From: Pezizomycotina sp. ARF18
Lineage: Eukaryota; Ascomycota
Direction of reading: 5' to 3'
Assembly: GCA_002224055.1 (NCBI GenBank)
Contig: AZLU01000095.1
Span: forward strand, 1-55,124
DNA: 55,124 nucleotides
Below are positions 29,677-42,857 of this stretch, in pieces. Both the position numbers and the translations under genes were made by a program. The notes beneath the pieces are model-generated. The model ran no database searches. It was not told where the DNA came from and worked only from the letters and a program-made list of their open reading frames with translations. Numbering within the stretch: the first letter of the stretch is position 1; every line of letters begins with the position of its first letter.

Positions 29677-31522
29677 CTATGTTCTGTAGTCTCCGTTCTA
29701 TGGTAAAAAAAGAAAAAGTTAGCCTGGATTCTCGACTGCTATTCTATACCAGATTTGGAGACATTTCAAGGGAACTTTTTTCCAGATTAACTTACAATCG
29801 TAACGTATCTAAAGAAGAATCAACAATTATATTAGCAAAATGATCTAACTTGTCTCAAGAATAATGATATTGATATACGTAACGGGAAACATACTCGTGT
29901 GAGAATCACAGGTGTAGTAAACGGCTTCTACCCGGCGCCGGTTCCCATGTTTACTTTAATCTCGAGGTCTTCGTCCGCGAGTATCTCGCTCTACAACATT
30001 GAAGTTCAGATCAGTTATCTTAGTTTTCTTATACATTCTTTGAAGCGTGATTGTGATATAGGAAAGACACTTACAGCTCTGCTCTCGTCGATGTTTTCTG
30101 GCTCGCCGTTGACGAGCAGTTTGAGCTCCTTGCTGCCGTCCTTCGGCACGAACGAGACGCTGGTCTTTGTCGGTTCGACTGATACGCCAGAGTAGCCGGT
30201 AGCGCAGAGAATACGTCCCCAGTTTGCGTCACCTGGAGACGAAAATTGTATGGAAAACCCCCAGTGTTATTGAAGACATATTGGCTTTTCCCTCGAGATT
30301 ACAGAAAAAATGGGGGGGGGGGGGGGTTACTTACGACCGTAGAGGGCCGTTTTAACGAGAGGTGAACGAGCTATTGTAGAAGCGATTTGTTTCTGAAAGA
30401 GGAGGCGATTTGTTTAGTTTTAATACATGTCAAAAAAAAACAATATCAGGTGAGTGTACGAACCGCATCTTCATAGTTCTGCGCATCCGTAACCCGAACC
30501 GTGACGAACTTCGTAGCGCCTTCACCGTCACGAACCACCAGCTTAGCCAGCTCCGTCGCAAACTCCGTGACGACTTCCTTGAGCTCCTCGAAGCCGGTAG
30601 CGCCGACGTCCACGGGCTTCGTCGACTGATCCGCCGCGGCGCCGTTGGCGAGCAGCGCCACGGTGTCGTTGGTGCTCATGTCCCCGTCGACGCTGATAGA
30701 ATTGAAACTCCTATCCGCCGCGTACGTGAGTATCTCCTGGATCGCCCTGGGAGTCGCGGGCGCATCCGTCGCCATGAAGCCCAGCAGTGTGGCCATGTTC
30801 GGGTTATCATCCCCGCCCCCTTCGCCATACCCGCTATGCTGTAAGTTTCCCAGGGCAGCACGGCAAGCTGAAAGTTTTCGAGCGGAGTTTTGGAAACGTA
30901 TCCGTCGTGCATATCGCCTTCGCTGCGTCTAGCCAGGCTTCGTGCGACTGCCCCAGGGACGAGTGCAGCTTCGGTATCCCGTCGAGGATTTTCTTGATGG
31001 GCAGCGCTGCCCGATTACGCCCGTCGACATGACGATCGTGCTGCTCTCGCTTTCGCCTAGGAGCTCGTCAATGGTCTTGCCCATCGCCGCTGCGTCATCT
31101 AATCCTCCTTTACCCGTGACGGCGTTCGCGCAGCCGCTGTTCACGACGATGGCTCTGATACCCGCGCCTCCGCGCTCGTCTAGGGTGCTCCTGGACTGCA
31201 TCACCGGAGCGGCTTTAAAGGTGTTCTTTGTGAATACCGCGGCGGCGGAGCACGGCGCCGATGAAGCGACGAGGGACAGGTCGAGCGACTTCCCATCTTT
31301 TTTTACGCCGCAGTGGATGCCGCCGACGCTGAAGCCCTTCGGGTAGGTGCCCGAGGCGGGCACGTACTTTTGCTTCTTGGAAGCTGAAGTAGCGTCGGAC
31401 ATCCATCTTTTCCCGACGGCGGCAGCGGTTCGGTTCCGCGACGTCAGAAAATTGAGCCTAACGGGGATGGTGAATGCAGTAGCGAGCAATTTGCAACTGC
31501 GGGAGCAAGCCGAAGCAAGCAT
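29677..31522 (-). CDS. ARG7: Arginine biosynthesis bifunctional protein ArgJ (ornithine acetyltransferase/N-acetylglutamate synthase), mitochondrial
   Basis: ArgJ recycles acetyl groups in the mitochondrial arginine pathway, moving acetyl from N-acetylornithine to glutamate. Residues 1-41 form a basic leader ending near AVGKRWMS. The N-terminal part is intact: [72 protein letters not shown]. The autoproteolysis site [17 protein letters not shown] is present; by family knowledge, cleavage falls between Ala and Thr (codons at 30788-30793) and frees the Thr nucleophile. The beta chain continues with [40 protein letters not shown] and CDFSHEYVTINGDYRT. The last exons are tiny: a TACGTTACGATT exon (EYVTI) and a final NGDYRT-stop exon, separated by introns with canonical ends. 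A run of 15 G (30312-30326) lies inside an intron. Frame breaks occur near 31010, 30860, 30805 and 29930. Confidence 0.93.
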
Positions 31523-32172
31523 GGTTTTTGTTCAATTAAGCTGGTGAAGGCAATTGCCTTTCCCGCTTTCAATTAAGGATAGTAGGATGATTCAATGCCC
31601 CAAAATGTTCAAGAAAAATTGGGTTGTGCCGCCGCTTCTCGCTATTCTCGATATTTGGATGGTCGCTTGATGATGTTGGCGGAGGACAATTTATTTTTAC
31701 CTTAGAACGTGGGAGTTGAAAGAAATCTCGAGTATGGAATTCTGCATATTAATTAATGGGAGATCACAAATACCTCACAACCATCTCTATCTCAAGCAGA
31801 AGTTATATAATGCAATAATTTCAATTCCATCTGCTAACAAGGAATATGAGAACATCGGTTGTATAAAACTAGCAAGAGGTTTAAGCACTATTATTTATAT
31901 CCTTTTTCTTTACTTTTGCATTTTCAGGTGATTTTCGCCCATGTTTTCACGAAATCCAGTAAAATGGCTCACAAAACAAGTAACGGTCACTCTAGTACCC
32001 TTACGTCGTCGAAGCAACACTTCCGTCGAAATGTATCTATATTGATGATTTTCGTTCGTAGTACATAGAAATTGTAATAGTGAGAAGGGACGCATCTAGA
32101 AACGCCGTACAGAAAAAGTTGCAATGTAAAGCACAACCGCCCAAATACTTTGCTTCGCTGTAATCACGGTAC

Positions 32173-32205
<33 letters not shown>

Positions 32206-32303
32206 ATGAATACATAGATAATAAGAGAAGGAAGGACTGTGTGAAAGGAACTATGAAGGCTTCGCTTTAACTCCTGTCCCTCAAGGTTTCGTAAAATGCG
32301 CGC
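31523..32303. other. Intergenic region between ArgJ and SAC3
   Basis: An AT-rich region of 781 bases upstream of the minus-strand ArgJ gene and downstream of SAC3. It contains a 30-nt poly(A). No ORF with conserved content was found. Confidence 0.6.
32174..32203. repeat. Poly(A) run, 30 nt
   Basis: An uninterrupted run of 30 A about 100 bases downstream of the SAC3 stop (that is, poly(T) in the SAC3 sense). Confidence 0.95.
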
Positions 32304-35300
32304 TCAGCTAGCGGCGTCGAACGTTGCCTTCATCTGGCTGATCAGGTCGTCTAACGCTGAAGCTCTGACCTTGAAACCCTTAGTAGAAGTCACGATGTTA
32401 TCCGCTGGAGCAACCTTTTTAACTGGAAGCTTTCGCACGCCGGTATCAGCAGGCCTGCCCCAGTCGTAGATAAGGTCGGAGCGGTCGACATTGCGTTTCT
32501 TGCTATGAAGAGTACTATTGCTCTCCTCCCGCTGCCGCTTAGTGTGGTTCGTGATGGATTCATTTTTCGTCGAAATGTGTTTGTTAGGTGAGGCGTGTAC
32601 TACCAGCGGCTTGCGGATGGGTGGGAAGACAGCGGCTGCGGAACATTCTATCAAGTCTAAGACGGCGTCGGCGAGTGACCTCAGGCTTTGAAAGTTGCTG
32701 AGCAGGATCACTCGCCGATCGATGATAGAGGCGGGCAGGTCAAGGGAGTTCACGGCTTCCTCGAGGCGCTGCCGCTGTGTTATCTCGCCTATTCCTGGGA
32801 TGCGGTATGCTACCACGAGCAAAGACGTAGACTTTTTCGGTAAGCTCCTTCTGATTTCGCGAACCTGCCTCCTTAGATTGTGCATGTCCAACCACAGCCT
32901 CGTCTCGAATGAACTGGTGCCTACGGTCATCACTGAGCAACCAAATATGAGACCGGAAATATCACGCTTGCCAACATTAGAGTCCCTACTCTTGATCGCG
33001 CTAGCAATCGGCTCGGGTCCGACGCGGTACTGGTGCACGGTTCCGAAAGTTTGACGATACCACCGCTCAGAGGGATCGACAGGATCGGATGATAATGCTA
33101 ACAATCTCACGGAGCCATTCCGGACTTGACCCCAGATTGCGACTTTCTCAGAGCCTGCCGCTCCAATAGTTGATCTATCCGTAGCTTCACCATGTTGGAC
33201 TTCAGGTTGTCTTCCAGGTCCGTGGCGGACGCGCCGGCCACTCCCTCGGGGCGGAATGGGCACCCATGGTATTATCCGGCGCTTAAAGCCGCCATTAACA
33301 GATCCCTTTGCCTCTCTTCTCTGTCTTGCTTCGTTAAGAATAGAGGCGCCGAAAGCCAGTGATCCTCTAGGTAAACCTCTTCTCTTCTCATCGTCATCCG
33401 AACTTTCTTGCTCTGTTGAATAATTTTCTTTCTTTAGTCGCCGCTCGAAAAAAGGGAGACAAAGTACCTATCAGACTTACCCGAACTACCGCTATCGCTC
33501 TCTTCATCCTCTACTACCTCTTCGCTATTAGTAGGAACTGTCGCCGGCTCCTCAGCACCCTTTGGTTGAGCAGGGCTCTCAGGCGGAGATGTTGCTTGAG
33601 TTGGTGTTTCTATTACAATAAGCAGTTAGTATCTCATAATCCGTCGAGGGATGTAAAGAAGTCGCTTTACTCACCATTGGTCTGCACAGGTGACTGCTCA
33701 GGAGCCCTGGCAGTAGGTTGCTCGGCATTTGGCGCCTTGAATGTATCGAAAATTGAGGTAGAAGGCGGCTTGGATGTTGGAGCTTTGAAGGCCTGTTCAA
33801 ATATCGAAGGCGCTGCCGGCTTATCAAACACAGAGCTGGCCGGTTTGTCGAAAATTGACGCGGCTGGCTGCTGGAAAAAGCTGGTCTTGGGCACTTCAGG
33901 AACGGCCGTTGGTGGCTTCTCGGCAGGAGCAATGGCTTCCTTGATCGGCTGGAATACTGATGATACAGGTTGTGTAAAAGCCGACTCTACATTGGGGCTT
34001 TCATGTGTCGGCTTAAATATGACTCCGTCGGGCTACATGGCAAGAAACGATGTGATTAGCGGTTCATTATTCTTAAATAAGAAGCGACAAATATAATACG
34101 GAAGGTCGGTTCTATTCTTACCACTGTCATTCAAAGCTGTTATGCTATCGTTATGCGAGCTTTTAGATGCCTGGTTTGAATCGGAGAACGACTGGAAGGG
34201 AGCAGATGAAGATTGGAATTGGCTAGAGGGTGGGAACCCCCAAGTATTTGTTCGAGTATGTGCAGCGGCAGAACTTTGAAATGAGTTCGCAAAGCTAGTT
34301 TGAGGCGGAGCAGGAGCTTGGGTCGGTTTCCAGAAACCGGAGTCGGCTTGGGCTGGAATTGCAGGTTGCTGAAAGCCCGAAAATCCAAGATTGCTAGGTG
34401 CTAGTGCGACGGGTTTGTGAGAATTCGCGAACCCGAACGGCGTCTGAGGTGGAGCGAGGGTTGCTGTGGGCTGATATTTGAAAATACTGAAGCCGTAGGC
34501 TGCTGGTAACTTTGTTGTCCGAACGGTGCGGAGGTAGACGATGTATCCTGCACGAAAATGGCTGGAGTCTGCGAAATAACCTGTTGCACTTGAGGAACTA
34601 AATGTAAATTGTTAGCAAGACTTGTATTCGAACACATAGGTATTTAATGAAATATAAAGCCGTATCGGTCTCTATTTGTTATTAGAGACCAAGTACAGTA
34701 TGTTTAAACTGCTGGCGAGTCTTCGTGCAAGATTGGCAATTTTATCGCCATTGATACTGTTGTTACTGTGCTTACCATTGAGGTGGAACTTGGGCAGATC
34801 CTCAGCTGAGGGCCGGCCGTTTAATTCGTCAAGACCCTGTTCTCTCTTTGCTCTCTCGAGTTCCTTCTGCCGCGCAAAGAAACTAGCATCGAACTTTGAA
34901 CCGAATCTGGAAGACGGTCCTGCGGGACCTATAACTGTCAAGAATGGTTGAATACTCCTATAGCGATTGCGACGCGCGCTGTGATCGAAGGAAGCTCCAA
35001 GTCCTTGAGGCTTCTCACTTCCGTTTGAGGAGCTTGTTCCAGTATTTGTTCCTCTTCCGTCATGGAAAATAACCGCAAATTCGTCTATTTCGTATGTATA
35101 TTTCGCGCTAGCATTGACGATGTCCTCTAGAGGGATTATTTGGTGCGAAGACGTCATCAAGTCAATGGGGCGCATTTTCGCAAGATGCTGAACCACATCC
35201 AAGGCTGAGGCGGCGTCGCATCATCTGTAAAAAAACGATGTTAATCATAAACTCGTCCAAGGTAACGATGACAGCATCCAAACCAGTTTCCATTCTGAAG

Positions 35301-36542
35301 CAAATGTTACGCTCACCATTAAAATCTCTTGCATCGCCACTTTTGAGAGTAGTGTAAACGTACGCCTCTTGGTCTTGCCCGCGGATCTCGATATGATACG
35401 TATTCGCAAGAAACAGAAATTCTTCGATGCTGACAGCTAACATGTTGGCAAAGTGAGCGACAGTGTTGGCAGTGTGTTGAGGTCGTGTATGATATCTGAT
35501 AGCCTTGAGAGCATTCTTCCGAATTTGACCAGTTTGACGTAAGCTAAACAGCAGAGGAGAAAAGGAGCCCTCTTCCCAGGCCGATCGTCTGTAATCGCCT
35601 GGATATACTGGTGAAACATGTTGGGGCCCATCGGTCCGTAACCGCGAAACTGAGCATATCCATGTAACCGGAGCGCGAATTGGACGTTGTAGGAGTCGCG
35701 GACGTGCTGAGGAGCTTTCTCACGCGGTTGTTCTGCAGGCTGTCGAACATCTGCGAGATGACAATGTACGATTGAAACTCCGCCTCCGAACGGATATTGT
35801 CCACGCCGTCCTTGTTGTGAATATCCTGATAAAGGTCCTCGAGGGACTTGAGAGTATTGCTCAACTGCTCAAGTTCGCCATGCATATCGAAGTCTTTTGT
35901 ACCCGCCATGCAGTAGAGAACGAGAATGTGCAGGCGCGCAATGCGCTCGTAGCATTCGATAGTGGTGGCGCAGCGTGTTTGCTGTACGGCAAGATCTTGG
36001 CGGACAGAGCGGGTACGGTCACGAAGGAATGAAGATGCCTTCCTGAGTATATCTTCGCTATGGGCAAAATTACTGACGAGGTATTCGAGGGTAGCGAGGA
36101 GAACATGGGGAGGCGGACGGTCGATGGTATATCCTCATCTGCTCCGGCGGCGGGACGTCGAATTTTTTCACGGCGGAACCTGGACCGAACCTGCCCTGAT
36201 CGTCGATTTCGAAGGGGTCGACATCTTTCGTATATACTCGTTTAAGCCGCTGATACCTCGGACACATATCCTGGCACACCCAACGAGCGCTACCGCATTC
36301 GCCGTATCGGCCCTTGTGCATGTCCGCTCTTCTGGAAAGAGAGCCTCCTCCTTCTTAAACTGCGCCGTCGCCTTTTCGTACTGGGAAGGATCATTTTGGT
36401 CGAGTTCCGTCGCGAGGAGGCGGGATAGCGAAACGGCGTTGGCTTCTCGTTGGTAAGGGTAATAGGTGACATTGTCGTTCATCGTGATTGGGACTGATAT
36501 GCGTCGATAATCCCCATCGCCGAGTTGTGTGAATTGAGCCAC
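32304..36542 (-). CDS. SAC3: Sac3/GANP-family mRNA export protein (TREX-2 scaffold)
   Basis: Sac3 is the scaffold of TREX-2, which links transcription to mRNA export at nuclear pores. The N-terminal half carries the SAC3/GANP domain: ECGSARWVCQDMCPRYQRLK, RVYTKDVDPFEID, GRFGPGSAVKKFDVPPPEQM, ATTIECYERIARLHILV, DFDMHGELEQLSNTLKSLED, EAEFQSYIVISQM, then RAPFLLCCLAYVKLVK and MLAVSIEEFLFLANTYHIEI. The middle is disordered and nucleoporin-like, rich in PFG/GF dipeptides (34.15-34.64 kb), with a SIFDKPASSVFDKPAAPSIF repeat near 33.8 kb and an acidic stretch EEVVEDEESDSGSSG. The C-terminal part (RLWLDMHNLRRQVREIRRSL with PKKSTSLLVVAYRIP) resembles the C-terminal domain of filamentous-fungal Sac3, ending MKATFDAAS at 32304. 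There are at least five introns and many frame breaks. The start at 36542 is provisional, since an upstream in-frame start cannot be excluded. That the 3' third belongs to the same gene is an inference from continuous exons and domain order. Confidence 0.82.
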
Positions 36543-38084
36543 TCAATGTACCGCTCCATTCCCCCGTGAGCAGTAGTGGCTCTGGAACGACGATGGGTTC
36601 AAGGGGCGGGAACTGGCTGAATCGTGATGAAGCAGCGGTAGATGATACTTGTTGATGCGGTGGAGTCCTTGGTTAGTCGAATGGAGAAAGGGATATATTG
36701 TGTTACGAGAAGAGAGTGAATGGCACAAAGGGACGAGAGAATGAGTTGAAGTTTGGTATGAGTATCGATGCGATGCTTTGTTACGAATGTCCGGTCGGTG
36801 AAGCTCGTGGGAGGAATAAGCAAAGACGAACAGAGAGGCCTTTGGAAGAAAGTCGCAAAAAAATGGAAAATACAGTATCAAGTAATAACAAAATTAAGCA
36901 CGACGACCAAAACACAGGTAAACAAACGCCACCACCCAAAATTGCTAAAAATGGGCTCCAAATCGCGTGCAGTGTTTAAGGACAATAAAAGTGGGCAAAG
37001 AAAAAAGCAAAGAACGAAATGTATAAAAAAGAAAAAAAGAAATTATTACAAAGAGCGGGTAATTGTACCACTCCAATAATTAGAAACGACGGACATACCT
37101 GATAATCTCTTCTTTCTGACGGCCATGATGAATATAAGAAGACGACGTAAGACTTGCGTGTAATTGAAGTAGTTGATAGAAGTCGTGATAATGCCGGCGT
37201 GGTTGTAGAAATTCCGACTAGCAGAGGTTGTTGTTTGTTGGAGTTTTAGTTTTATTTGAGATATAAGTAGATACATACTTCAATATATTTATTAGTTAGT
37301 GGTGTTTTTTTTTTTTTTTGAGTTGGATTTTATTTTAGCTATTATTATTATTATTTACAGCTAAGTAGCTTGAAAATATAGACTTAATATATTTATTTAT
37401 TATTTATATACACCTAGGTAGCAAGAGGAGAGGAAAAATGCTAAATAATAACAACAAGAACTATACAATCATCTTGAAACTCTCCCCTATGTTTGTGAAC
37501 TCCAGGGAAGACTCCTACTGCCTGGACACACTAACACCCGATAATATCGACTCAGCAGGCGTAGTAGCGTTTGCGAGACGGCGAATAATCATCTCACTGC
37601 CAAAAAAAAAAAAAAAAAAAAAAAAAAGAAACAATATATATTGTATGCAAGCTGTAACTTTTCATTCGAGCAAATACGAGACACGTGATCGTGAAAAGGT
37701 AACAAGGAGAGGAAACACAGTTTTTGTCTAGGAGAACGACTGACACCGATAGATTATAAAGGAAATAGAGAAAGAGACCCCACTCTGATAATTCAAAAAA
37801 AGAGCTATACACATGATAATTTTTCTTTCCTTTAGGCAAAAATGATATGGCAGCCACGGTAACCGAGACCGGAATAAATATATATAACTAGAACCTCCTC
37901 AGCTTGAAAAAATGGTATGCGAGGCAGGCAGGTACAAGAAGATTCTAGAATGAGAATGGATAAATAAAATATGTCTGGAACCGTATACGGTGGGTCCATA
38001 ACTAGCTCTCTCCACACCACACCAGCTCGATGCTAACAAAGGAGAAACAATGCAAGAGGGGTGGGATGAAATCAAGAGTCAAGC
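36543..38084. other. Intergenic region between SAC3 and SEC61
   Basis: About 1.5 kb, AT-rich, with a 26-nt poly(A) at 37602-37627. It should contain the SAC3 promoter at its left and the SEC61 3' end at its right. A short minus-strand frame (37046-37276) has no conserved segment. Confidence 0.55.
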
Positions 38085-40286
38085 TCATGACACCAGCATC
38101 TGTCCAACGCCTCCCATATCACCCTCCTTGGCCGCGATCTCAAAGTAGCTGTAGATGATACTGGAGAGTAGGAAAACATGTTAGTGTTTATATTCAACAG
38201 TAATGATGACGTATACAGTCTCATATATATCTGTGTGTGTGCATGCTTTAGTGTAAAAAAAAAAAAAAAAGACTAGGAGACTTACGTGACGGCAAGAAGA
38301 ATACCGTACCGGAACCAAGAGCACCCAAGAGATCGGAAGCGACAGAGAGCGCACCAATGCAGGCACCACCAAAAGCAGCAGCAGTCGGGATGACACGCTT
38401 GAGTTCCTTGTACATGCTTTGCTCACGGTGGCCGGCCATGACGAGTCCTTGCTCCTTGAGCTGCTTGGCGACATCCCTGGGGCTGGAGCCGGATACCTCA
38501 ATCCAGGTCTTGGAGAAGACAGCACAAGCAGTCAACATGAACGCGACGTATGCTATTGTGTGGAACGGGTCCTTGAGCGCATCGGTGAAATTCAAAGGCG
38601 GCGACATGTAGTAAGCAATCCAGAGATGGCATACAGCTGAGCAGAGCCCTCGCGCGGCTCCCAGACACCGAGCAGCCTAACAAGGAGATTATCGGAAAAG
38701 CGGGAGTAGAGCATTTGAGAAACGAGGAAGACATTCGACGACAGAGCGGACTGCAGCATGATCGGCATGTTGCTCGTATAGAAGAGTCTGACCGGATAAG
38801 TTCCCCGAGCACCGCGGTTCCTGGAGGACTTGACGGGGATTTCAACGCGGAAACCTTGCAGGTAGATAACGGAAGCGAAGACAACCAAAGTGGCCAAAAG
38901 GTTCATGATGTTGGGAGATTCTGGCGATAGAAAGCCTCACGCAGAGCGCGCTGCTTGTCCTTCCAGGTAAGGAGGAGGTGGAATAGGGCGATAACAGCTC
39001 CTTCAAACTCCGGGCCTCTTCCGGTGTTGATGGTCGTTGGGCTGAATGCCTTCCATACGATGCTCTCGCAAATATTGGTGGCAATGAAGAGCGAGATGCC
39101 GGATCCGAGACCGTAACCCTTCTGCAGGAGCTCGTCCAAGAGGATAACGACGAGACCGGCAATAACGAGCTGAAGAATCAAGAGCAAGCAAACACCAGCT
39201 CCGAGATCGCTGGGGGTTCCGTAAAGGCCAGTGAGGACATACACCGTTGCTTGACCGAGAGAAAGAATGATAGCGAAGACTATGTCCATAAAAAGAGTTA
39301 GTGCCAGAACACAGCTCGTTATCAGGGAATGATTATTTCCTGCACGTACGCTTTTGAGCGGTTTGGTAAAGTTCGCGGTCTGATTTGAGATCCAAGTTGA
39401 CGTCGATGAGATGTGTTCCCGCGAGTAGCTAAAGTACGATTTTGTTAGTAACCACGACCATTTAATGCAAGAGCTAAAAAAAAAAAAAGACAGAAAAAAT
39501 CCGCCGGACGAGCGACATACCTGGAAGACCATTCCGGAAGAGATAATTGGAGAAATACCCAGCTCCATCAGCGTACCACGATTACTGGCCAACATCATTC
39601 TCAGCCAGTACAGGGATCGGACGTCTAATCAGAATTGGTGGAGCAATGTCAATAGGTGATGCTAAAAGGATGGAACGTGCAGTTTTCTTGTTTATATATC
39701 CTTTTTCTAAAATATTGGTTCAATTGCATCACGTACGTCTGAGGACACAATTCCATAAAGCCTATCGAAGTGATTGTTAGCACGCGCCTGAATTCTCGGT
39801 TTGGAAGACGAGCCATATATGCGCTCCAAGGGAATGTCAACTTACGGCATCTGGCTCATGACTAAGAAAATAAGCAAGGTCAACTATTTGGGAATAGCAG
39901 ACAAGTTAGCACTCGAAATTTGCGACGTAGATCCCAGATACGGGATAGGACTGAAAAGACACGGTCTTGCTTACGCCAGTCCACATCAAGCGCTGCTCAA
40001 ACTTGACTTTCCGCTCCGGAGCGCCACTCCGGAAGGAGGGCATAAATGGCTTGATGAGATCGAGAAATCGTACTACACAAATTGTTTACTATTAGCCTCT
40101 ACCAATCGCACTCTAATCGTAACTATCTTCGATTCCATGCGAAGCGAAAGGTTGAACAATCGGCGACAATCACAAAGAAGATGCGATACACATTGGATGG
40201 CGAGAAAGTAGAAAGCCATAGCAAGATGGCAAAGCGTCAACCATTGTAGGCGAAGGAGAAAAGGCAGGTTACTGACAACTACTCAT
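38085..40286 (-). CDS. SEC61: Sec61 alpha subunit of the ER protein translocon
   Basis: Sec61 alpha forms the conducting channel for protein entry into the ER. The sequence matches the family almost residue by residue: [43 protein letters not shown] (D), [140 protein letters not shown], and a C-terminus [18 protein letters not shown]. The gene is intron-rich: exons include 40072-39975, 39883-39846 (38 nt), 39761-39737 (25 nt) and 39624-39521. The first exon at 40286 would carry only a few codons and is provisional. Frame breaks sit at 39613-39615, 38913-38915, about 38620 and about 38305, each consistent with one base missing from a run. A second, degenerate copy cannot be formally excluded, but the protein is otherwise perfectly conserved. 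Confidence 0.95.
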
Positions 40287-40494
40287 GTTTGCGAGAAGAA
40301 AAAGAGTCCCAAACGGACCCTCCGTAAACTTAAAGAAGTCGAATCGAGGTTCAGTCGATGAACACTGGTGGGAGATGAGATGAATCCAATAGGATGGTCT
40401 AGGATGCAATTGAGGGAAGATTGAACAGCTTTTCTTTCTGCAGAAATGGTGTTGAGGAATCTGGAGAGAATAAATAAACAATAAAAAAAGGTTA

Positions 40495-40560
40495 GAAAGA
40501 AAGAGAGAATGTGAAGAAAGAAAAAGAAAGAAGAAGAGAGAAGATGGAAGAAGAAAGAAC
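40495..40560 (-). promoter_or_regulatory. SEC61: CT-rich tract upstream of SEC61
   Basis: On the SEC61 strand this is an almost pure pyrimidine (T/C) tract of about 65 bases, some 210-275 bases upstream of the provisional ATG. CT-rich blocks just upstream of transcription starts are a known feature of highly expressed fungal genes. The role here is inferred from position and composition. Confidence 0.45.
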
Positions 40561-41820
40561 CTAACAAGTGGTAACTAGTAAGTAATATTGGGCAACGAAC
40601 ACAGTATGTATTAAGGAAGAAAGAGGCAGGCAGGCAAGGCAAAGTGGTTTCTTTTAATTTTGCTTTTTAATTTATTTTATTTTTTGGGGCTTTAAAGGGA
40701 TAGTTCTGGGTTGTCGCTTCGGTGTCCTTTACTGCTTTTCTTTCCCCTTCGGCACAAAAAAAAAAAAAAACATAATTGGTGGGTTTGCGCAACTGATTAG
40801 GTAATACAGTTATCCAGAACAGCACGTGACCTTTCTTGATTAGATCTTCATGTAGCTTGTTCATGGTGTGATAAAAGTAAATAATAGTTAGTAGATAATA
40901 AACGGTTCGTCCAATGTAACCAACCATATATCACATTGCAACACGAATGAGTAGATTCTCGATTCTGATCGAGTGTACTACTATTATAGGGTTCGTGCCT
41001 GAACTGTGTGGCTAAGCCCGATGGCTAGAGAGTTAAGGATACAATGATTATATAATATGCACGCTCTACTGCACATCTTGCATAACGACTGCAAAATCGA
41101 GGACTTCTAGTATATACAAAATATAAAAGGCTATTAACATACCATCAGGAATGAATATGAATATCTAGTGACTGTAGGTATAGTTTCAAATATCCTCCTA
41201 TTCTAACAAGCTATTCTCCAGAATATCAGTATAAATAAGTTTGGAGTGTCTCCAAGTTGATACTGATTGAAATGTGCATGTAAGATTAACCAGAGCCGCC
41301 TATTTAAAGTACTCCAATTGAAGTACATACATGTCTTCCTATCGTTCAGTTTGTCAATAACCTTTACTATATTATCTAAGCATTATATACTACGGATATT
41401 CAATATTATTGGGAAAAATTATACGAATCAGGTCTTGCACTATTACTTTTAAGGCCAAATAAATTCTCAGGAAGAACTTATAATTATTACATGAAGACTA
41501 TCAATGGTGTATTCGACCAGGTGAGGATAAAGAGGACCAATCTTCCTTTTAACTTAGCTAAAACCAGCCCAATTTCTAGTCATTCTCACTCTGGTCATCT
41601 ATTTCCACGATGGTTTATATACCTTTGCATACATATATACTACTTAGATCCACCTCTTATAGTTTAAAGGCTATAATATTGCCGGAACGGCTTAAGACGA
41701 AATATATATTTAATTATTATATATGTAGCAAAGAGAATGAACAAAGTTCTTTTATATTGATAAACAGAAAGGTCTGCCATTTACCCTCACCTCGTTTCCA
41801 CTCTTCTCTCTTCCTTCCTT

Positions 41821-41822
<2 letters not shown>

Positions 41823-41852
<30 letters not shown>
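41823..41852. repeat. Poly(T) run, 30 nt
   Basis: An uninterrupted run of 30 T preceded by a (CCTT)n-like stretch in gene-free DNA. Confidence 0.95.
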
Positions 41853-41853
<1 letters not shown>

Positions 41854-42825
41854 GACGAAATTAAAAAGTTCTCCTGTTTCAATTTTCCCTTCTACCACTT
41901 GTTCATTACTCTTATTAATTCATTTACGTAATTTACTCCTTCCGCGCGTTCTCAAGGATGATACTGATGTCCTTTACAATCTCACTTCATATCAGCACTC
42001 CATAATCTATTGATCCTTACATCCTGCCCTACCCAAGCTACTTAGTAGTAGTTTGCCATGTAATTCGCACTAAAAGTTCGGCACATCGGTCTTTCTTTGT
42101 TCCGTGATTTTAAGCTATATGAGATCATTTCTTAGTCGCGCCTAAGTCCAGACTTGTCAATCACCAGGGGTATATCTAAAAGCCTCCTTGCAAAGATCTG
42201 ATTCTGCAACTCATACAAACATTATAATTTTGTGTTAAAAAAACAAAAAAAAAAAAAAGGGAACAAAGAAGGAAAGAAGGAACAGTTGACTGGGCCACTA
42301 ATCTTTACTCGGAGGGCTACCGAAATCTGACGGTGCTGCTATCGTTGGGTTAACACCCCCAGGAGGCGTTACTTACCGTTATTGGATGAAACTTTTAACA
42401 TCGCGCGTCCAAAAAAAATTCCTTTATTCGGCAGCCAACTCTCTCTAAAGTTAGCTTCTGGAGGCTGCTGCACGAAATCCTAGACCTTCCCCACCATCTC
42501 TTGCAAAAAATTGGATGGGACCGTTGACGGTTTTTTTTTTTTTTTTTTTTTTTTTTCTACTGTCGTGCTACAGGCACTAGGATGCCTCTTAACCAGCAGA
42601 GGCATGCAAGCTTTTGTTTCTCGGACGGCGGTGGCACAACGCACGGATATATGCAGACTTTAAAATATGCGTTGGTCATTTTCTCTGGCGGACCCACGAG
42701 ATAAGGGAACGGTGTTTGAATGGCTGAGACGCTCAAAGTCCATGACATCGAATCAATCTGCAAAGTTATCAAGGTTTTTCGTCCGTTTATTTCCTTCCTT
42801 AAAGAAATATAGAGAATTTAATTAG

Positions 42826-42857
<32 letters not shown>

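Noticed and set aside
40981-41060. Possible tRNA-like GGTTCG segment
   Set aside because: No cloverleaf could be built; acceptor and D arms do not pair. Scanning other GTTCGA sites (7080, 29070, 48655) also gave nothing.
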